IMG/VR virus record: IMGVR_UViG_3300034283_002160
Coordinates: 1-63,953 of that record
Reading direction: 5' to 3' (one strand)
Source: a virus
DNA length: 63,953 nt
This document shows positions 46,961 through 55,397 of the stretch, in pieces. The notes beneath the pieces were generated by a model. The model did no database searches and was not told the origin of the DNA. It saw only the letters and a list, made by a program, of their open reading frames with translations. Both the position numbers and the translations under genes were made by a program. Each line of letters begins with the position of its first letter. Position 1 is the first letter of the stretch.

Positions 46961-48264
46961 AAACACTACAAGAAAAATATAATGCTATTTTAGAAGGAAA
47001 CTTCTCTAAAGTACAATTCGTAAGAGATGCTAGACTAGCACACTCTAACCTCATTACCCAATTCAACAGCTTTGCAGACACCGTCGCTATCCTTAAGAAC
47101 AAGGGGATGGTGGTAGAGGCTAAGAAAGCTGAAGTAACAGCTTACAAGAAGCCAGAAGTAGATCCTATCGACATGGTTGCACCGGATCTTTTGGATCACG
47201 GTATTGAAGCCGAGCTTCATGCTGCAGGCATCACCGGTACTCCTTCAGAAGAAGAGTACGCAAAAGCAAAAGAGAAAGCTGCTAAAGAGCTTATCAAAGA
47301 TCCTCTTTGCTACAAGAACGCCCAGACCATGACCGAACCCGGTGAGAAGATGGAGAAAGCAAAGCTAAGTGAAGAGACTGCTCTAGACAGGGTTGAGAGA
47401 AACGCTTCTAGCAAAGTTCAAGATAAGCTAGGAGATATTGCTGATACAGTAGCTGAGAAACCAGCCTCCGTAGGAGCAGCTTTTAGAAAAAAAGTGCTTG
47501 CAAATCCTACACACTACGTTAAGATGTCTGCTCACGAACTTAAAAAAGAGTTTAACAAGTTTAAGCTTGAAGAGGGGTACGAAGATGAAGAGGAAGGATC
47601 TGGTTATTCGTACGAGTATAAAGAAGGTGACGGTGCATCTGAAAAGGAAATACAAGGAAATATAGACCACTATAAGAAAAATCCTTTGATTTGGAAAATG
47701 CAGGCAAAAAAAGATTTTGAAAATATGGCAGCTGGTGAGTCGGCTGATACAAAAACTGAACACTATCCAGAGTGGAAGAAGGAAGATTTTGAGAAAGTAC
47801 TTAAAGCCCTTGCAGAGAGTCCAAACATGAGTGAAGATGACGTTAACGAACCCGGTATCGATCCTCGAAGAACCACCACTACTGATTACGATTCATCTGC
47901 GAAACAAAAAGAAGACGGCACTTACGATATTTCAGGAACGATGAATGTACCCCGGCTCGAAGAAGGCGACGGTGCACCGGAGGAGGAACTTGAAAAACAC
48001 ATTATGGAGTTTGATATCTATAAAAATTCGTTAAAGAATAGTGGTAAACACGCTTATAATACAAAATTAAAAGATTTTAAAGATCTTGCAGCTGGTAAAT
48101 TAGGTGATATAAAAGACCAGCTCTTTCCCTCGTGGAAGAAAGAAGATTTCGCTAAAATAATTAAAGACCTTCCAGGTCCTTTTCTACTAGAATCTAACTC
48201 GCAGCAAGAAACCCAGCTCAAAGAAGCAGTAAAGTCTTTAATTAAGAAGACTCTAGAATCATAA
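46957..48264 (+). CDS. Prohead core/internal protein with duplicated domain, 435 aa
   Basis: It begins MKTLQEKYNAILE|G, close in style to T4 internal-protein leaders (MKTYQEF-type). It contains a repeated domain of about 65 residues (EEGDGA... WKKEDFEKVLKAL, near 218-290, and EEGDGAPEEEL... WKKEDFAKIIKDL, near 330-405). Acidic and Lys-rich, as expected for a core protein. It sits directly before the protease gene. Confidence 0.65.
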   Translation: MKTLQEKYNAILEGNFSKVQFVRDARLAHSNLITQFNSFADTVAILKNKGMVVEAKKAEVTAYKKPEVDPIDMVAPDLLDHGIEAELHAAGITGTPSEEEYAKAKEKAAKELIKDPLCYKNAQTMTEPGEKMEKAKLSEETALDRVERNASSKVQDKLGDIADTVAEKPASVGAAFRKKVLANPTHYVKMSAHELKKEFNKFKLEEGYEDEEEGSGYSYEYKEGDGASEKEIQGNIDHYKKNPLIWKMQAKKDFENMAAGESADTKTEHYPEWKKEDFEKVLKALAESPNMSEDDVNEPGIDPRRTTTTDYDSSAKQKEDGTYDISGTMNVPRLEEGDGAPEEELEKHIMEFDIYKNSLKNSGKHAYNTKLKDFKDLAAGKLGDIKDQLFPSWKKEDFAKIIKDLPGPFLLESNSQQETQLKEAVKSLIKKTLES

Positions 48265-48266
48265 TC

Positions 48267-48845
48267 ATGGCAAATCTCTTAATTGAATATACCCCTTTCC
48301 GTCCTACGATCACCGAGTCCGTAAAAAGACCCGGTATCTTCGAGGTTGTGGGTGTTATGCAGAGAGCCAATGCCAAGAACCAAAACGGAAGGATCTACGA
48401 AAAAGACATCCTTGCAAGAGAGGTCAAGAAGTACATGGAAGCTTTCGTTAAGGTGGGTAATGCATACGGGGAGTTAGATCACCCGGAATCACCTATCGTC
48501 TCACTAAAAAATGCTTCCCACGTGGTGAAGGATCTTTGGTGGGATGGAGATAACCTAATGGGTAAGGTTGAGTTACTGAACACCCCAGCTGGCAACATCG
48601 TGAAAGAAATCATCAAGGGCGGTCATACGATCGGTATCTCTTCAAGAGGCACAGGCTCAGTCCAGCCCATCGGTGAGAATACCTTAATGGTGAAGGACGA
48701 CTTCGAACTTGTGTGTTGGGATTTCGTATCGAATCCCTCCACTCACGGAGCATTTTTAAACCCCGTCTCCTTAAATGAGGTAAAGCAGGTAGTAGATCCT
48801 TACGCCCGGCTTCACAACATCATAGGTGACATTCTTAGAGCGTAA
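48267..48845 (+). CDS. gp21: Prohead core protease, gp21-like, 192 aa
   Basis: A serine protease of the herpesvirus/gp21 fold. The catalytic residues are visible as His72 (GELDHPESP) and Ser125 or Ser126 (TIGISSRGTG). The opening GVMQRANAKNQNGRIYEKDI and WWDGDNLMGKVELLNTPAG are typical. It removes scaffold and leader peptides after (I/L)-x-E during head maturation. Its length is close to T4 gp21 (212 aa). Its likely substrates are the many genes here that carry that site. Confidence 0.9.
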   Translation: MANLLIEYTPFRPTITESVKRPGIFEVVGVMQRANAKNQNGRIYEKDILAREVKKYMEAFVKVGNAYGELDHPESPIVSLKNASHVVKDLWWDGDNLMGKVELLNTPAGNIVKEIIKGGHTIGISSRGTGSVQPIGENTLMVKDDFELVCWDFVSNPSTHGAFLNPVSLNEVKQVVDPYARLHNIIGDILRA

Positions 48846-48865
48846 AAGTAAAAAATAAAAAAAAA

Positions 48866-49159
48866 ATGAACAATTTCGATTTAAAAAAATTCTTAGTAGA
48901 GAACAAACTCACTACTAACTCTAAGGCGCTAAGTGTAAACGAAGCGGCCGAAATGAAAGACGGGGAATACATGGTTGACGGAAAACAGGTAAACTTTGAT
49001 TCTATTGAACTAGGTAAAGACGACTTTGGAAACGGACTAGAGTGGTTCATCGATAAGGCCACCTTTGTTGACGGAACCGAACTAACCCCAGATCAGCTAG
49101 AAGAGCTAACCGACCTATACTACCCTAACGGTAGACACGTATCCATGGAGGATATGTAA
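48866..49159 (+). CDS. Small acidic head-region protein, 97 aa
   Basis: The N-terminus MNNFDLKKFLVENKLTTNSK is an opening I recognise from small proteins of marine T4-like phages, and may be another targeting leader (FLVE|N). The rest is acidic (DDFGNGLEWFIDKATFVDG...). Function unknown. It lies between the protease and the histone-like gene. Confidence 0.6.
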   Translation: MNNFDLKKFLVENKLTTNSKALSVNEAAEMKDGEYMVDGKQVNFDSIELGKDDFGNGLEWFIDKATFVDGTELTPDQLEELTDLYYPNGRHVSMEDM

Positions 49160-49201
49160 ACTAAGGGAATACCCTAAACATTAATTTTAATTATATTTGT
49201 T

Positions 49202-49375
49202 ATGACATCACAAGAGTTATTCGAAAAAATTGATACTTTGTATCAAGAGTTTGTAATCAATCACGGTAAAGAAACTAAGGCTGCCAAGGCAAGAGCCCGA
49301 AAGTCTTTAGGAGAGCTTAAGAAGCTCGTGACTGAATACAGAAAAGTTTCTACAGCCGAAAGCAAGGCCAAGTAA
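49202..49375 (+). CDS. Histone H1-like (Hc1-type) protein, 57 aa
   Basis: MTSQELFEKIDTLYQEFVIN then HGKETKAAKARARKSLGELK. This matches the short Hc1-like DNA-binding proteins of chlamydiae and Bacteroidota (pattern YxxxxxGxKAAxxRxRKxxxxLK). It may compact DNA in the head or on the host nucleoid. Start 49202 is the first ATG; TAATG overlap with the next basic gene. Confidence 0.7.
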   Translation: MTSQELFEKIDTLYQEFVINHGKETKAAKARARKSLGELKKLVTEYRKVSTAESKAK

Positions 49376-49497
49376 TGGCAGGGTCAGCTAAAAAAAGAAA
49401 AGCGGCATTTAAGCCCTTAAGTCGGAGCACCAAGCTCAAATTTAAGAAAAGAATGCTAGCCAATCTTAAGACCTTAGCTAGGCTAGAGACTAAATAA
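49375..49497 (+). CDS. Very basic small protein, 40 aa
   Basis: MAGSAKKRKAAFKPLSRSTK... ends LARLETK. More than a third of residues are Lys/Arg. It is coupled to the Hc1-like gene and may be a DNA-condensing partner. No family recognised. Confidence 0.55.
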   Translation: MAGSAKKRKAAFKPLSRSTKLKFKKRMLANLKTLARLETK

Positions 49498-49526
49498 ATT
49501 TTCCCCTAGGGCGCTACCTTTGGGAG

Positions 49527-49552
49527 CCCCGGTCGAAAGACTGGGGTTTTTT
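49527..49552 (+). terminator. Rho-independent terminator
   Basis: CCCCGGTC-GAAA-GACTGGGG stem-loop followed by TTTTTT. It separates the protease/histone unit from the scaffold/capsid unit. Confidence 0.85.
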
Positions 49553-49570
49553 GTTTTTATAACTTATTTG

Positions 49571-49578
49571 TATTTATA
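49571..49578 (+). promoter_or_regulatory. Candidate late promoter motif (scaffold/capsid)
   Basis: TATTTATA right after the terminator, with an unusually long 96-nt leader to the scaffold ATG. Confidence 0.55.
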
Positions 49579-49674
49579 TAAGAATATATCGTGAATGATA
49601 CGATATTTAAAGTAAAAAAAATTACTATTACGCCCCACAAAATATAATGGGTGTACAAATCCAAAGTTAACATT

Positions 49675-51051
49675 ATGGCTAACAAAGATTTATTTAAGCA
49701 GGCTATCGCCGACGCTAAATCAATTCGTGAAGCTGCTATCGCTAACGCAAAACTTGCTTTGGAAGAGTCTCTTACTCCTCAACTTAAAGAGCTTTTAGCT
49801 CAACGTCTCACAGAGATGGAAGAAGAGGATGCACCCACCACCGTTATTTCTGAAGAAGAAGTAGCTGAGGAGGTTCAAGAAGAGACCCTTGAAGAAGCAA
49901 TCGGAGCGGAAGAGGAGCACTCAGAAGAAGGTGAAGTAGAAGGAGATGAAGCCGGCGAAGAAGCTGAGGTTGATTCTGAAGAATCAGAAGACGAGGCTGA
50001 AGAAGAGGTAGGAGAGATGAGTGTTGAAGACCTTAAGGACTTGATCCGGGACGTACTTATGCAAGTAATGGGCGACCAGGAACAAGGAGAAGAGGACGAA
50101 TTAGAAGCCGACGCTATGGACATGACGGGAGATGATATGACAGCTGTAACTGATACAGAAATCAATATCGACGAACTTATGGCCGAGCTAGCGACTCTTA
50201 ACAACCCCCAGGGACTTACAGCACACGGTAACGTTGCAGAAGTAGAAGAAGCAGCTGATCCTCTTAGAGAATCAGCAATTGCCGAACTAAAGAAGCATAT
50301 GAAGCCCGGAACTATGGAAGGTATGAGAACATATGCTGAAGCAAAAGGCATGGACGTTCATGAAGTCCTAGGAAAGATGGTTGAATACGGAACTACCGCT
50401 GAAGTTAAGAAAGTCGCTGAACTGATGGGAGTTGCTGAAGCCTTGGGCGAAGCTGCTTACCACAGAATAATGGAAAGACTAACTTCCGAGATGAAGCACG
50501 CTCCAGAAATGGAAGAGAACGTCATGGCAGATCTAGCTATTTTCTCAGCTCAAAACCCAGAGCAAGTAATGGCAGCTATTTTAGCAGCTGTTCCCGCTCT
50601 TGCTGCTGCCGGAATGGGAGTTGAAAAGATCGTTCAAAAAATCAGAGGCGGAGCAAAAGACGCAGCGAAAGCTGGCGAAGAAGCTCCTACTGCCGACGAC
50701 CTTATGGAAGCTCTATCAACCATCGAAACTCTTCGAAACGATTTAAACGAGACTAACTTGCTTAACGCTAAGTTACTCTACGTCAATAAAGTTTTTAAAG
50801 CCAGCAACCTATCTGAATCGCAGAAAGCCAGCGTCATTGCTGCTTTTGATAAAGCCGAGACAGTGAAGGAAGTGAAGCTAGTATACGAAACAGTTAGTGA
50901 AAATGTTTCTTCTGTAGGTAAGAAAGAAGTAGTGAGGGAAGCCAAGGGCTTTGCCTCTGCTGCTGCAGGAATCTCTACCAAACCAGGAGTAATCACAGAA
51001 ACTAACCAGGCTGTATTGCGTATGCAAAAACTTGCAGGAATTATTAAATAA
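49675..51051 (+). CDS. gp22: Prohead scaffold protein, gp22-like, 458 aa
   Basis: I choose ATG 49675 (MANKDLFKQAIADAKSIREA) over the GTG at 49651, because this opening is typical of gp22 proteins. A cleavage-type site QRLTE|M is at residues 44-48. A very acidic stretch follows (about 50-140). The C-terminus (VITETNQAVLRMQKLAGIIK) is the conserved end. It builds the core inside the prohead and is degraded by the protease. It lies directly before the capsid gene, as in T4. Confidence 0.85.
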   Translation: MANKDLFKQAIADAKSIREAAIANAKLALEESLTPQLKELLAQRLTEMEEEDAPTTVISEEEVAEEVQEETLEEAIGAEEEHSEEGEVEGDEAGEEAEVDSEESEDEAEEEVGEMSVEDLKDLIRDVLMQVMGDQEQGEEDELEADAMDMTGDDMTAVTDTEINIDELMAELATLNNPQGLTAHGNVAEVEEAADPLRESAIAELKKHMKPGTMEGMRTYAEAKGMDVHEVLGKMVEYGTTAEVKKVAELMGVAEALGEAAYHRIMERLTSEMKHAPEMEENVMADLAIFSAQNPEQVMAAILAAVPALAAAGMGVEKIVQKIRGGAKDAAKAGEEAPTADDLMEALSTIETLRNDLNETNLLNAKLLYVNKVFKASNLSESQKASVIAAFDKAETVKEVKLVYETVSENVSSVGKKEVVREAKGFASAAAGISTKPGVITETNQAVLRMQKLAGIIK

Positions 51052-51068
51052 CATATAAAAATTTCAAA

Positions 51069-52655
51069 ATGGAATTAAACACTCTTTTAAACGAATCAGC
51101 TCAAGGCTTTAAGTCTTTGCAAGCTGACGCCGGTAGACTCGCTGACAAGTGGTCTGCAACCGGTCTTCTTGAGGGTCTATCAAACGACATCGACAAGAAC
51201 AACATGGCTATGGTGCTTGAAAACCAAGCCAAGCAAATCATCAAGGAAGCTAACGCTACCGGAGGCGGTGCCATCGGTACTGCTACAGGTAATGCTGAGC
51301 AGTGGGCTGGTGTAGCTTTGCCACTTGTAAGAAAGGTATTCGCTCAAATCGCTGCTAAAGATTTCGTATCTGTACAGCCTATGAACCTTCCTTCAGGTCT
51401 GGTTTTCTACCTTGACTTTAAGTACGGTAACAATGCTAACGGCTTTACTGCCGACAGCAATATGTACGGTAACGTATCAACTGCCAACAGCAAAATCGGC
51501 GTTGACACTGAAGTAGCTGGAGGCCTTTACGGTGCCGGTCGCTTTGGATACACCATCAACTCAGCTTCTTTAGCTATCACTCAGTCTACTGGTGCTGCTA
51601 CTTCAGCTTCTATCGCTTATCAAGACGGCATTCTGCCTGCTTCATACAAGACTGTAACTGTTAGTATGAGTGGTCTTTCTGCTGATCTAAAAGGTGCAAG
51701 AGCTTTCCGCCTGATTTCTGGTTCAACCGACGTAACTACTAACCCAGAACTTACTACTGTATCTGGTAACAACGTTATCTTCGTAGTATCTGGTTCTGCC
51801 CTTACCGTAACTGCCGAGATCACAGGATCAGTTATGTACCACAAGCAGCCTACTGACAACACGAGAGGTGACTTCGAATTCACTGGCGGTGCTGGAGACA
51901 CTACTCCTGCTATCCCAGAGATCAACGTATCCCTAGCTTCTGAAGCTATTGTTGCTAAGACTCGTAAGTTGAAGGCTCAATGGTCACCAGAATTCGCTCA
52001 GGACTTGAACGCTTACCACAGCATCGACGCTGAGGCCGAGTTGACTTCAATGCTTTCTGAGTACATTTCTATGGAGATCGATCTCGAGCTTCTTGACATG
52101 CTTATCCAAGACGCAGTTACTACTGAGCGTTGGTCAGCTGAGAACAACAAGATTTGGAACGGTACTAACTGGACCACTTCTACTTCAGATTTCTACAACA
52201 CACAAGGTCAGTGGTTCCAAACCCTCGGTACTAAAGTACAGAAGGTATCCAACAAGATCCACCAGAAGACTTTGCGTGGAGGTGCTAACTTCCTAGTAGT
52301 TTCTCCAACTGTTGCAACTATCCTCGAGTCAATCCCAGGATATGCTGCTGACACAGACGGCGACAAAATGGATTTTGCAATGGGCGTTCAGAAAGTAGGT
52401 CAACTTAACAGCCGCTACCGCGTCTACAAGAACCCATACATGACTGAAAACGTAATCCTTATGGGCTACAGAGGTTCACAGTTCCTAGAGACAGGAGCCG
52501 TTTACGCTCCTTACATTCCTCTTATGATGACACCTTTGGTGTACGATCCACAGAACTTCTCACCAGTGAAAGGTATCATGACTCGTTACGCTAAGAAGAT
52601 GGTTCGTCCAGAATTCTACGGTAAGATCTTCGTCTCTGACGTAGCTACTATCTAA
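51069..52655 (+). CDS. gp23: Major capsid protein, gp23-like, 528 aa
   Basis: Strong gp23 patterns: SGLVFYLDFKYG, RKLKAQWSPEFAQDLNAYHS, ELLDMLIQDA, GANFLVVSPTVATILESIPG, FSPVKGIMTRYAKKMVRPEF. The N-terminal 60 residues end IIKE|A, so the mature protein would start at Ala61, close to the T4 cut after residue 65. This site is the best calibration of the cleavage rule in this phage. It forms the hexamers of the head and is followed by a strong terminator. Confidence 0.95.
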   Translation: MELNTLLNESAQGFKSLQADAGRLADKWSATGLLEGLSNDIDKNNMAMVLENQAKQIIKEANATGGGAIGTATGNAEQWAGVALPLVRKVFAQIAAKDFVSVQPMNLPSGLVFYLDFKYGNNANGFTADSNMYGNVSTANSKIGVDTEVAGGLYGAGRFGYTINSASLAITQSTGAATSASIAYQDGILPASYKTVTVSMSGLSADLKGARAFRLISGSTDVTTNPELTTVSGNNVIFVVSGSALTVTAEITGSVMYHKQPTDNTRGDFEFTGGAGDTTPAIPEINVSLASEAIVAKTRKLKAQWSPEFAQDLNAYHSIDAEAELTSMLSEYISMEIDLELLDMLIQDAVTTERWSAENNKIWNGTNWTTSTSDFYNTQGQWFQTLGTKVQKVSNKIHQKTLRGGANFLVVSPTVATILESIPGYAADTDGDKMDFAMGVQKVGQLNSRYRVYKNPYMTENVILMGYRGSQFLETGAVYAPYIPLMMTPLVYDPQNFSPVKGIMTRYAKKMVRPEFYGKIFVSDVATI

Positions 52656-52682
52656 TAGAATCTTAGTAAGATGATATAGAGA

Positions 52683-52704
52683 GGGGCCTTCGGGCCCCTT
52701 TTTT
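52683..52704 (+). terminator. Rho-independent terminator after the capsid gene
   Basis: GGGGCC-TTCG-GGCCCC followed by six T. Confidence 0.9.
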
Positions 52705-52709
52705 ATTTC

Positions 52710-52717
52710 TATTTATT
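52710..52717 (+). promoter_or_regulatory. Candidate late promoter motif (phoH, variant)
   Basis: TATTTATT, 24 nt before the phoH ATG and right after the capsid terminator. Confidence 0.45.
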
Positions 52718-52741
52718 GACATATTAACTAACGTTACGTGC

Positions 52742-53428
52742 ATGTCCTCAAATCATCATGAAGACGAAGTCTTCAAAGCAAAGAGACGTCCAAAGAATCC
52801 TATCAAGTTTAACATCACGTTAAACGAAGAGCAGAAGGCCGCCAAAGAAGTAATTCTAAGTAACCCCGTAACAGTATTAAGAGGTATGGCCGGTAGCGGT
52901 AAGACCTTGGTGGCTGTACAGACGGCGTTAGACCTGCTCTTTACCGGACAGGTGGAGAAGATTATCATCACCCGGCCTACGGTCTCTAAAGAAGATATCG
53001 GTTTTCTACCCGGTGATATCAGAGAAAAGATGGACCCGTGGCTTGCCCCGATCTACCACAACCTATACCTGCTATACGATAAGGTGAAAGTCGACCGTGA
53101 GGTAGAAGATGGAAGGATAGAGATTCTACCCTTTGCGTTTATGAGAGGTAGGACATTTATCAATGCATTTGTGATTGTAGATGAAGCCCAGAACGTAACC
53201 CACACCCAGATGGAGATGGTGCTAGGAAGACTAGGTAAGAACAGCTGGATGTCCATATGCGGGGATCTAGCCCAGATCGACCTCAAGACCAAAAAAGAGA
53301 CAGGTCTTTCATTTTTAACCCGGGTCGAAGAGCAGGTTAAGGGCGTACGTGTTGTTACACTTAAACAGAACCACAGACACCCAATCGTTGAGCCGATCTT
53401 AAAGGTATACGAGACCTTTAGAGATTGA
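52742..53428 (+). CDS. phoH: PhoH-like P-loop ATPase, 228 aa
   Basis: Walker A GMAGSGKT (48-55), Walker B FVIVDEAQN and a downstream Q-rich motif with LKQNHRHP. This is the PhoH family, common in marine phages. The role in infection is unresolved (RNA or phosphate-stress links have been proposed for bacterial PhoH). It sits unusually between capsid and neck genes. Confidence 0.88.
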   Translation: MSSNHHEDEVFKAKRRPKNPIKFNITLNEEQKAAKEVILSNPVTVLRGMAGSGKTLVAVQTALDLLFTGQVEKIIITRPTVSKEDIGFLPGDIREKMDPWLAPIYHNLYLLYDKVKVDREVEDGRIEILPFAFMRGRTFINAFVIVDEAQNVTHTQMEMVLGRLGKNSWMSICGDLAQIDLKTKKETGLSFLTRVEEQVKGVRVVTLKQNHRHPIVEPILKVYETFRD

Positions 53429-53439
53429 ACTGTCACTGC

Positions 53440-53447
53440 TATTTATA
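53440..53447 (+). promoter_or_regulatory. Candidate late promoter motif (neck operon)
   Basis: TATTTATA in context TGC-TATTTATA-TTTAAA, 14 nt before the ATG at 53462. Confidence 0.6.
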
Positions 53448-53461
53448 TTTAAACTGTAGAC

Positions 53462-54604
53462 ATGGCAGATATTCAGATTTGGAACGGAACTTCTAACTTT
53501 TCAGCTGGTCAAACTCCATTCGGTTTCTACGACACCGATACTGAGTTTGTTACTGATGCTAACAGAGTTGCTAAGTTCTGTGGCCAGAGACTAGGCTACC
53601 CTTTGATGGATGTAGAGCTGCAGTCAGGATCATTCTTTGCCTGCTTTGAAGAAGCAGTAACAACTTACGGCAACGAAGTATTCCAGTATAAAGTTAGAGA
53701 GAACTACCTCTCGATGGAAGGAGCCTCAAAAGCAGGAAGCTTTAACAATACTTTGATCCAGCCAACCTTAGGAAGGGTGATGGAGATCACTGAAAACTAC
53801 GGAACTGAAGCAGGAGTAGGAGGAAACGTAACTAAGTACACCGGTTCGCTTTACGTCTCGGGCGGGGTACAGGTTTATGACTTAGATCAATGGGCTACAG
53901 CTCAAGGAATCACCGGAGGAATAGAGATTAGAAGAGTTTTCTTCGAAGCACCACCAGCAATCCTGCGTTACTTTGATCCTTACGCCGGTACGGGCACAGG
54001 CATCCAATCACTTATGGATGCATTTGACTTCGGATCATACTCTCCCGGTATTAACTTCCTGTTAATGCCCGCATACTACGATCTTTTAAAGGTTCAAGCT
54101 ATTGAACTTAATGATCAGATCAGAAGATCAGCTTACACATTTGAACTTATCAACAATAAGCTAAGACTCTTCCCGGTCCCCAAGACGGACGGCTATATGA
54201 TGTTCGAATATTTTAAGACAGATGATAGAAGAGCTGCAGTTTCCGGCTCCGGGGCTAACCTGATTACCAATATAGGGGAAGTTCCTTACGGTAACCCTAC
54301 TTATGAAGGCATCAATTCAGTAGGCAGACAGTGGATATACAAATATACCTTAGCTCTATCTAAAGAATTGCTAGGATATATCCGGGGAAAGTACCAGCAA
54401 ATCCCAGTTCCGGGGTCAAACACTGCTTTAAACCAGGCTGACCTGCTTTCGGATGCAAGGACAGAAAAAACCGAACTACTTACCCAGCTCAGAGATATGC
54501 TTGAGCAAACCTCCAGACGCAATCAGTTAGAGAGAAAGGCCAACGAAAGTGAATTTATTAAAACAACACTTCAGAGTGTGCCGCTAACTATTTTTGTAGG
54601 ATGA
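53462..54604 (+). CDS. Neck/head-completion protein, gp13-like, 380 aa
   Basis: The opening FVTDANRVAKFCGQRLGYPL then MDVELQSGSFFACFEEAV has the adaptor-type layout of phage neck proteins: a short helical start, then a helical bundle binding the portal. The order gp13-, gp14-, gp15-like after the head genes agrees. It is longer than T4 gp13 (309 aa). Coupled to the next gene through ATGA. Confidence 0.6.
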   Translation: MADIQIWNGTSNFSAGQTPFGFYDTDTEFVTDANRVAKFCGQRLGYPLMDVELQSGSFFACFEEAVTTYGNEVFQYKVRENYLSMEGASKAGSFNNTLIQPTLGRVMEITENYGTEAGVGGNVTKYTGSLYVSGGVQVYDLDQWATAQGITGGIEIRRVFFEAPPAILRYFDPYAGTGTGIQSLMDAFDFGSYSPGINFLLMPAYYDLLKVQAIELNDQIRRSAYTFELINNKLRLFPVPKTDGYMMFEYFKTDDRRAAVSGSGANLITNIGEVPYGNPTYEGINSVGRQWIYKYTLALSKELLGYIRGKYQQIPVPGSNTALNQADLLSDARTEKTELLTQLRDMLEQTSRRNQLERKANESEFIKTTLQSVPLTIFVG

Positions 54605-54915
54605 TACTGCTAGAAGAACTTTTAAGTGAGGTAGAATTCAGGATGTACAAGACTTATGTCTATGTAGAGTTCAATCCTGATACCGACATTACTACCATCG
54701 CCCAGCTAATCAGAAGCGTAGACAAGGTCGCAGTCGTGAATAACAAATCTAATAAGGAGGATGACAGACCAAGGGGTCTGCTATTGATAAAAATTATCAC
54801 CACTAAGCCAGCCCTTGAGACCTTCCAGGAATTACAAAGAGCTGCAATGACTACAATCCCTGACCTAAAAAAATTCCAATTCTCTGAACGTCACATCGAG
54901 CAATCTGAGATATGA
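54601..54915 (+). CDS. Small protein with cleavage-type N-terminus in the neck operon, 104 aa
   Basis: MILLEELLSE|V matches the leader pattern. The mature part is a small alpha/beta fold (YKTYVYVEFNPDTDITTIAQ...LLLIKIITTKPALETFQEL). A similar gene is seen at this place in related phages; function unknown. Overlaps both neighbours by 4 nt. Confidence 0.6.
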   Translation: MILLEELLSEVEFRMYKTYVYVEFNPDTDITTIAQLIRSVDKVAVVNNKSNKEDDRPRGLLLIKIITTKPALETFQELQRAAMTTIPDLKKFQFSERHIEQSEI

Positions 54916-55397
54916 GTTTATTCGGCAGTCAAAACGATTTTAAACTGATCCGGAAAATGAACCGGGCCCTGCTTAGAGACATCATCCAGCAGGAAGCAGT
55001 TTACTATAAAATTTCATTAGAGGATACCCAGTCCAATATCTACGGAGAATCTCTTCATAAGACTTTCTTACCGCCTGTTCTTATCAATTGCCTACTAACG
55101 ACCTCAGATCAGACAGCTACCGCAGATGAATTCGGTCCTGATATTCAGAGAACTCTTTCATTTGCTTTTCTGAGAGACGATCTAGTGGACGCAAGCCTGG
55201 TACCGGAGATCGGAGATATTATAATGCTATATGAGAACTACTACGAAGTAGATCTTGTAAAAGAAAATCAGTACTTCTTCGGTAAGGACGATTCTTACAA
55301 CTACGGAAGAGGGGATAAGCACGGAGAGAGTATTTCAATAATCTGTGAGACTCATCTAACAAGAGCCGACAAGCTCGGAATACTACCGACTAGATAA
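54912..55397 (+). CDS. Neck protein, gp14-like, 161 aa
   Basis: Placed between gp13-like and gp15-like genes. Contains EAVYYKISLEDTQSNIYGES and a beta-rich end with VPEIGDIIMLYENYYEVD. The pattern of a small head-tail connector (gp14 or head-completion) fits. Homology is inferred from position and short motifs only. Confidence 0.55.
   Translation: MSLFGSQNDFKLIRKMNRALLRDIIQQEAVYYKISLEDTQSNIYGESLHKTFLPPVLINCLLTTSDQTATADEFGPDIQRTLSFAFLRDDLVDASLVPEIGDIIMLYENYYEVDLVKENQYFFGKDDSYNYGRGDKHGESISIICETHLTRADKLGILPTR

Noticed and set aside
49651-49674. GTG start for the scaffold protein (8 extra residues)
   Set aside because: ATG 49675 gives the typical MANKDLFKQA opening of gp22 proteins.
49875-50351. 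158-aa Ser-rich minus-strand ORF inside the scaffold gene
   Set aside because: It is the complement of Glu/Ala-rich codons (GAA/GCT read as Ser). No promoter or homology-like motif.
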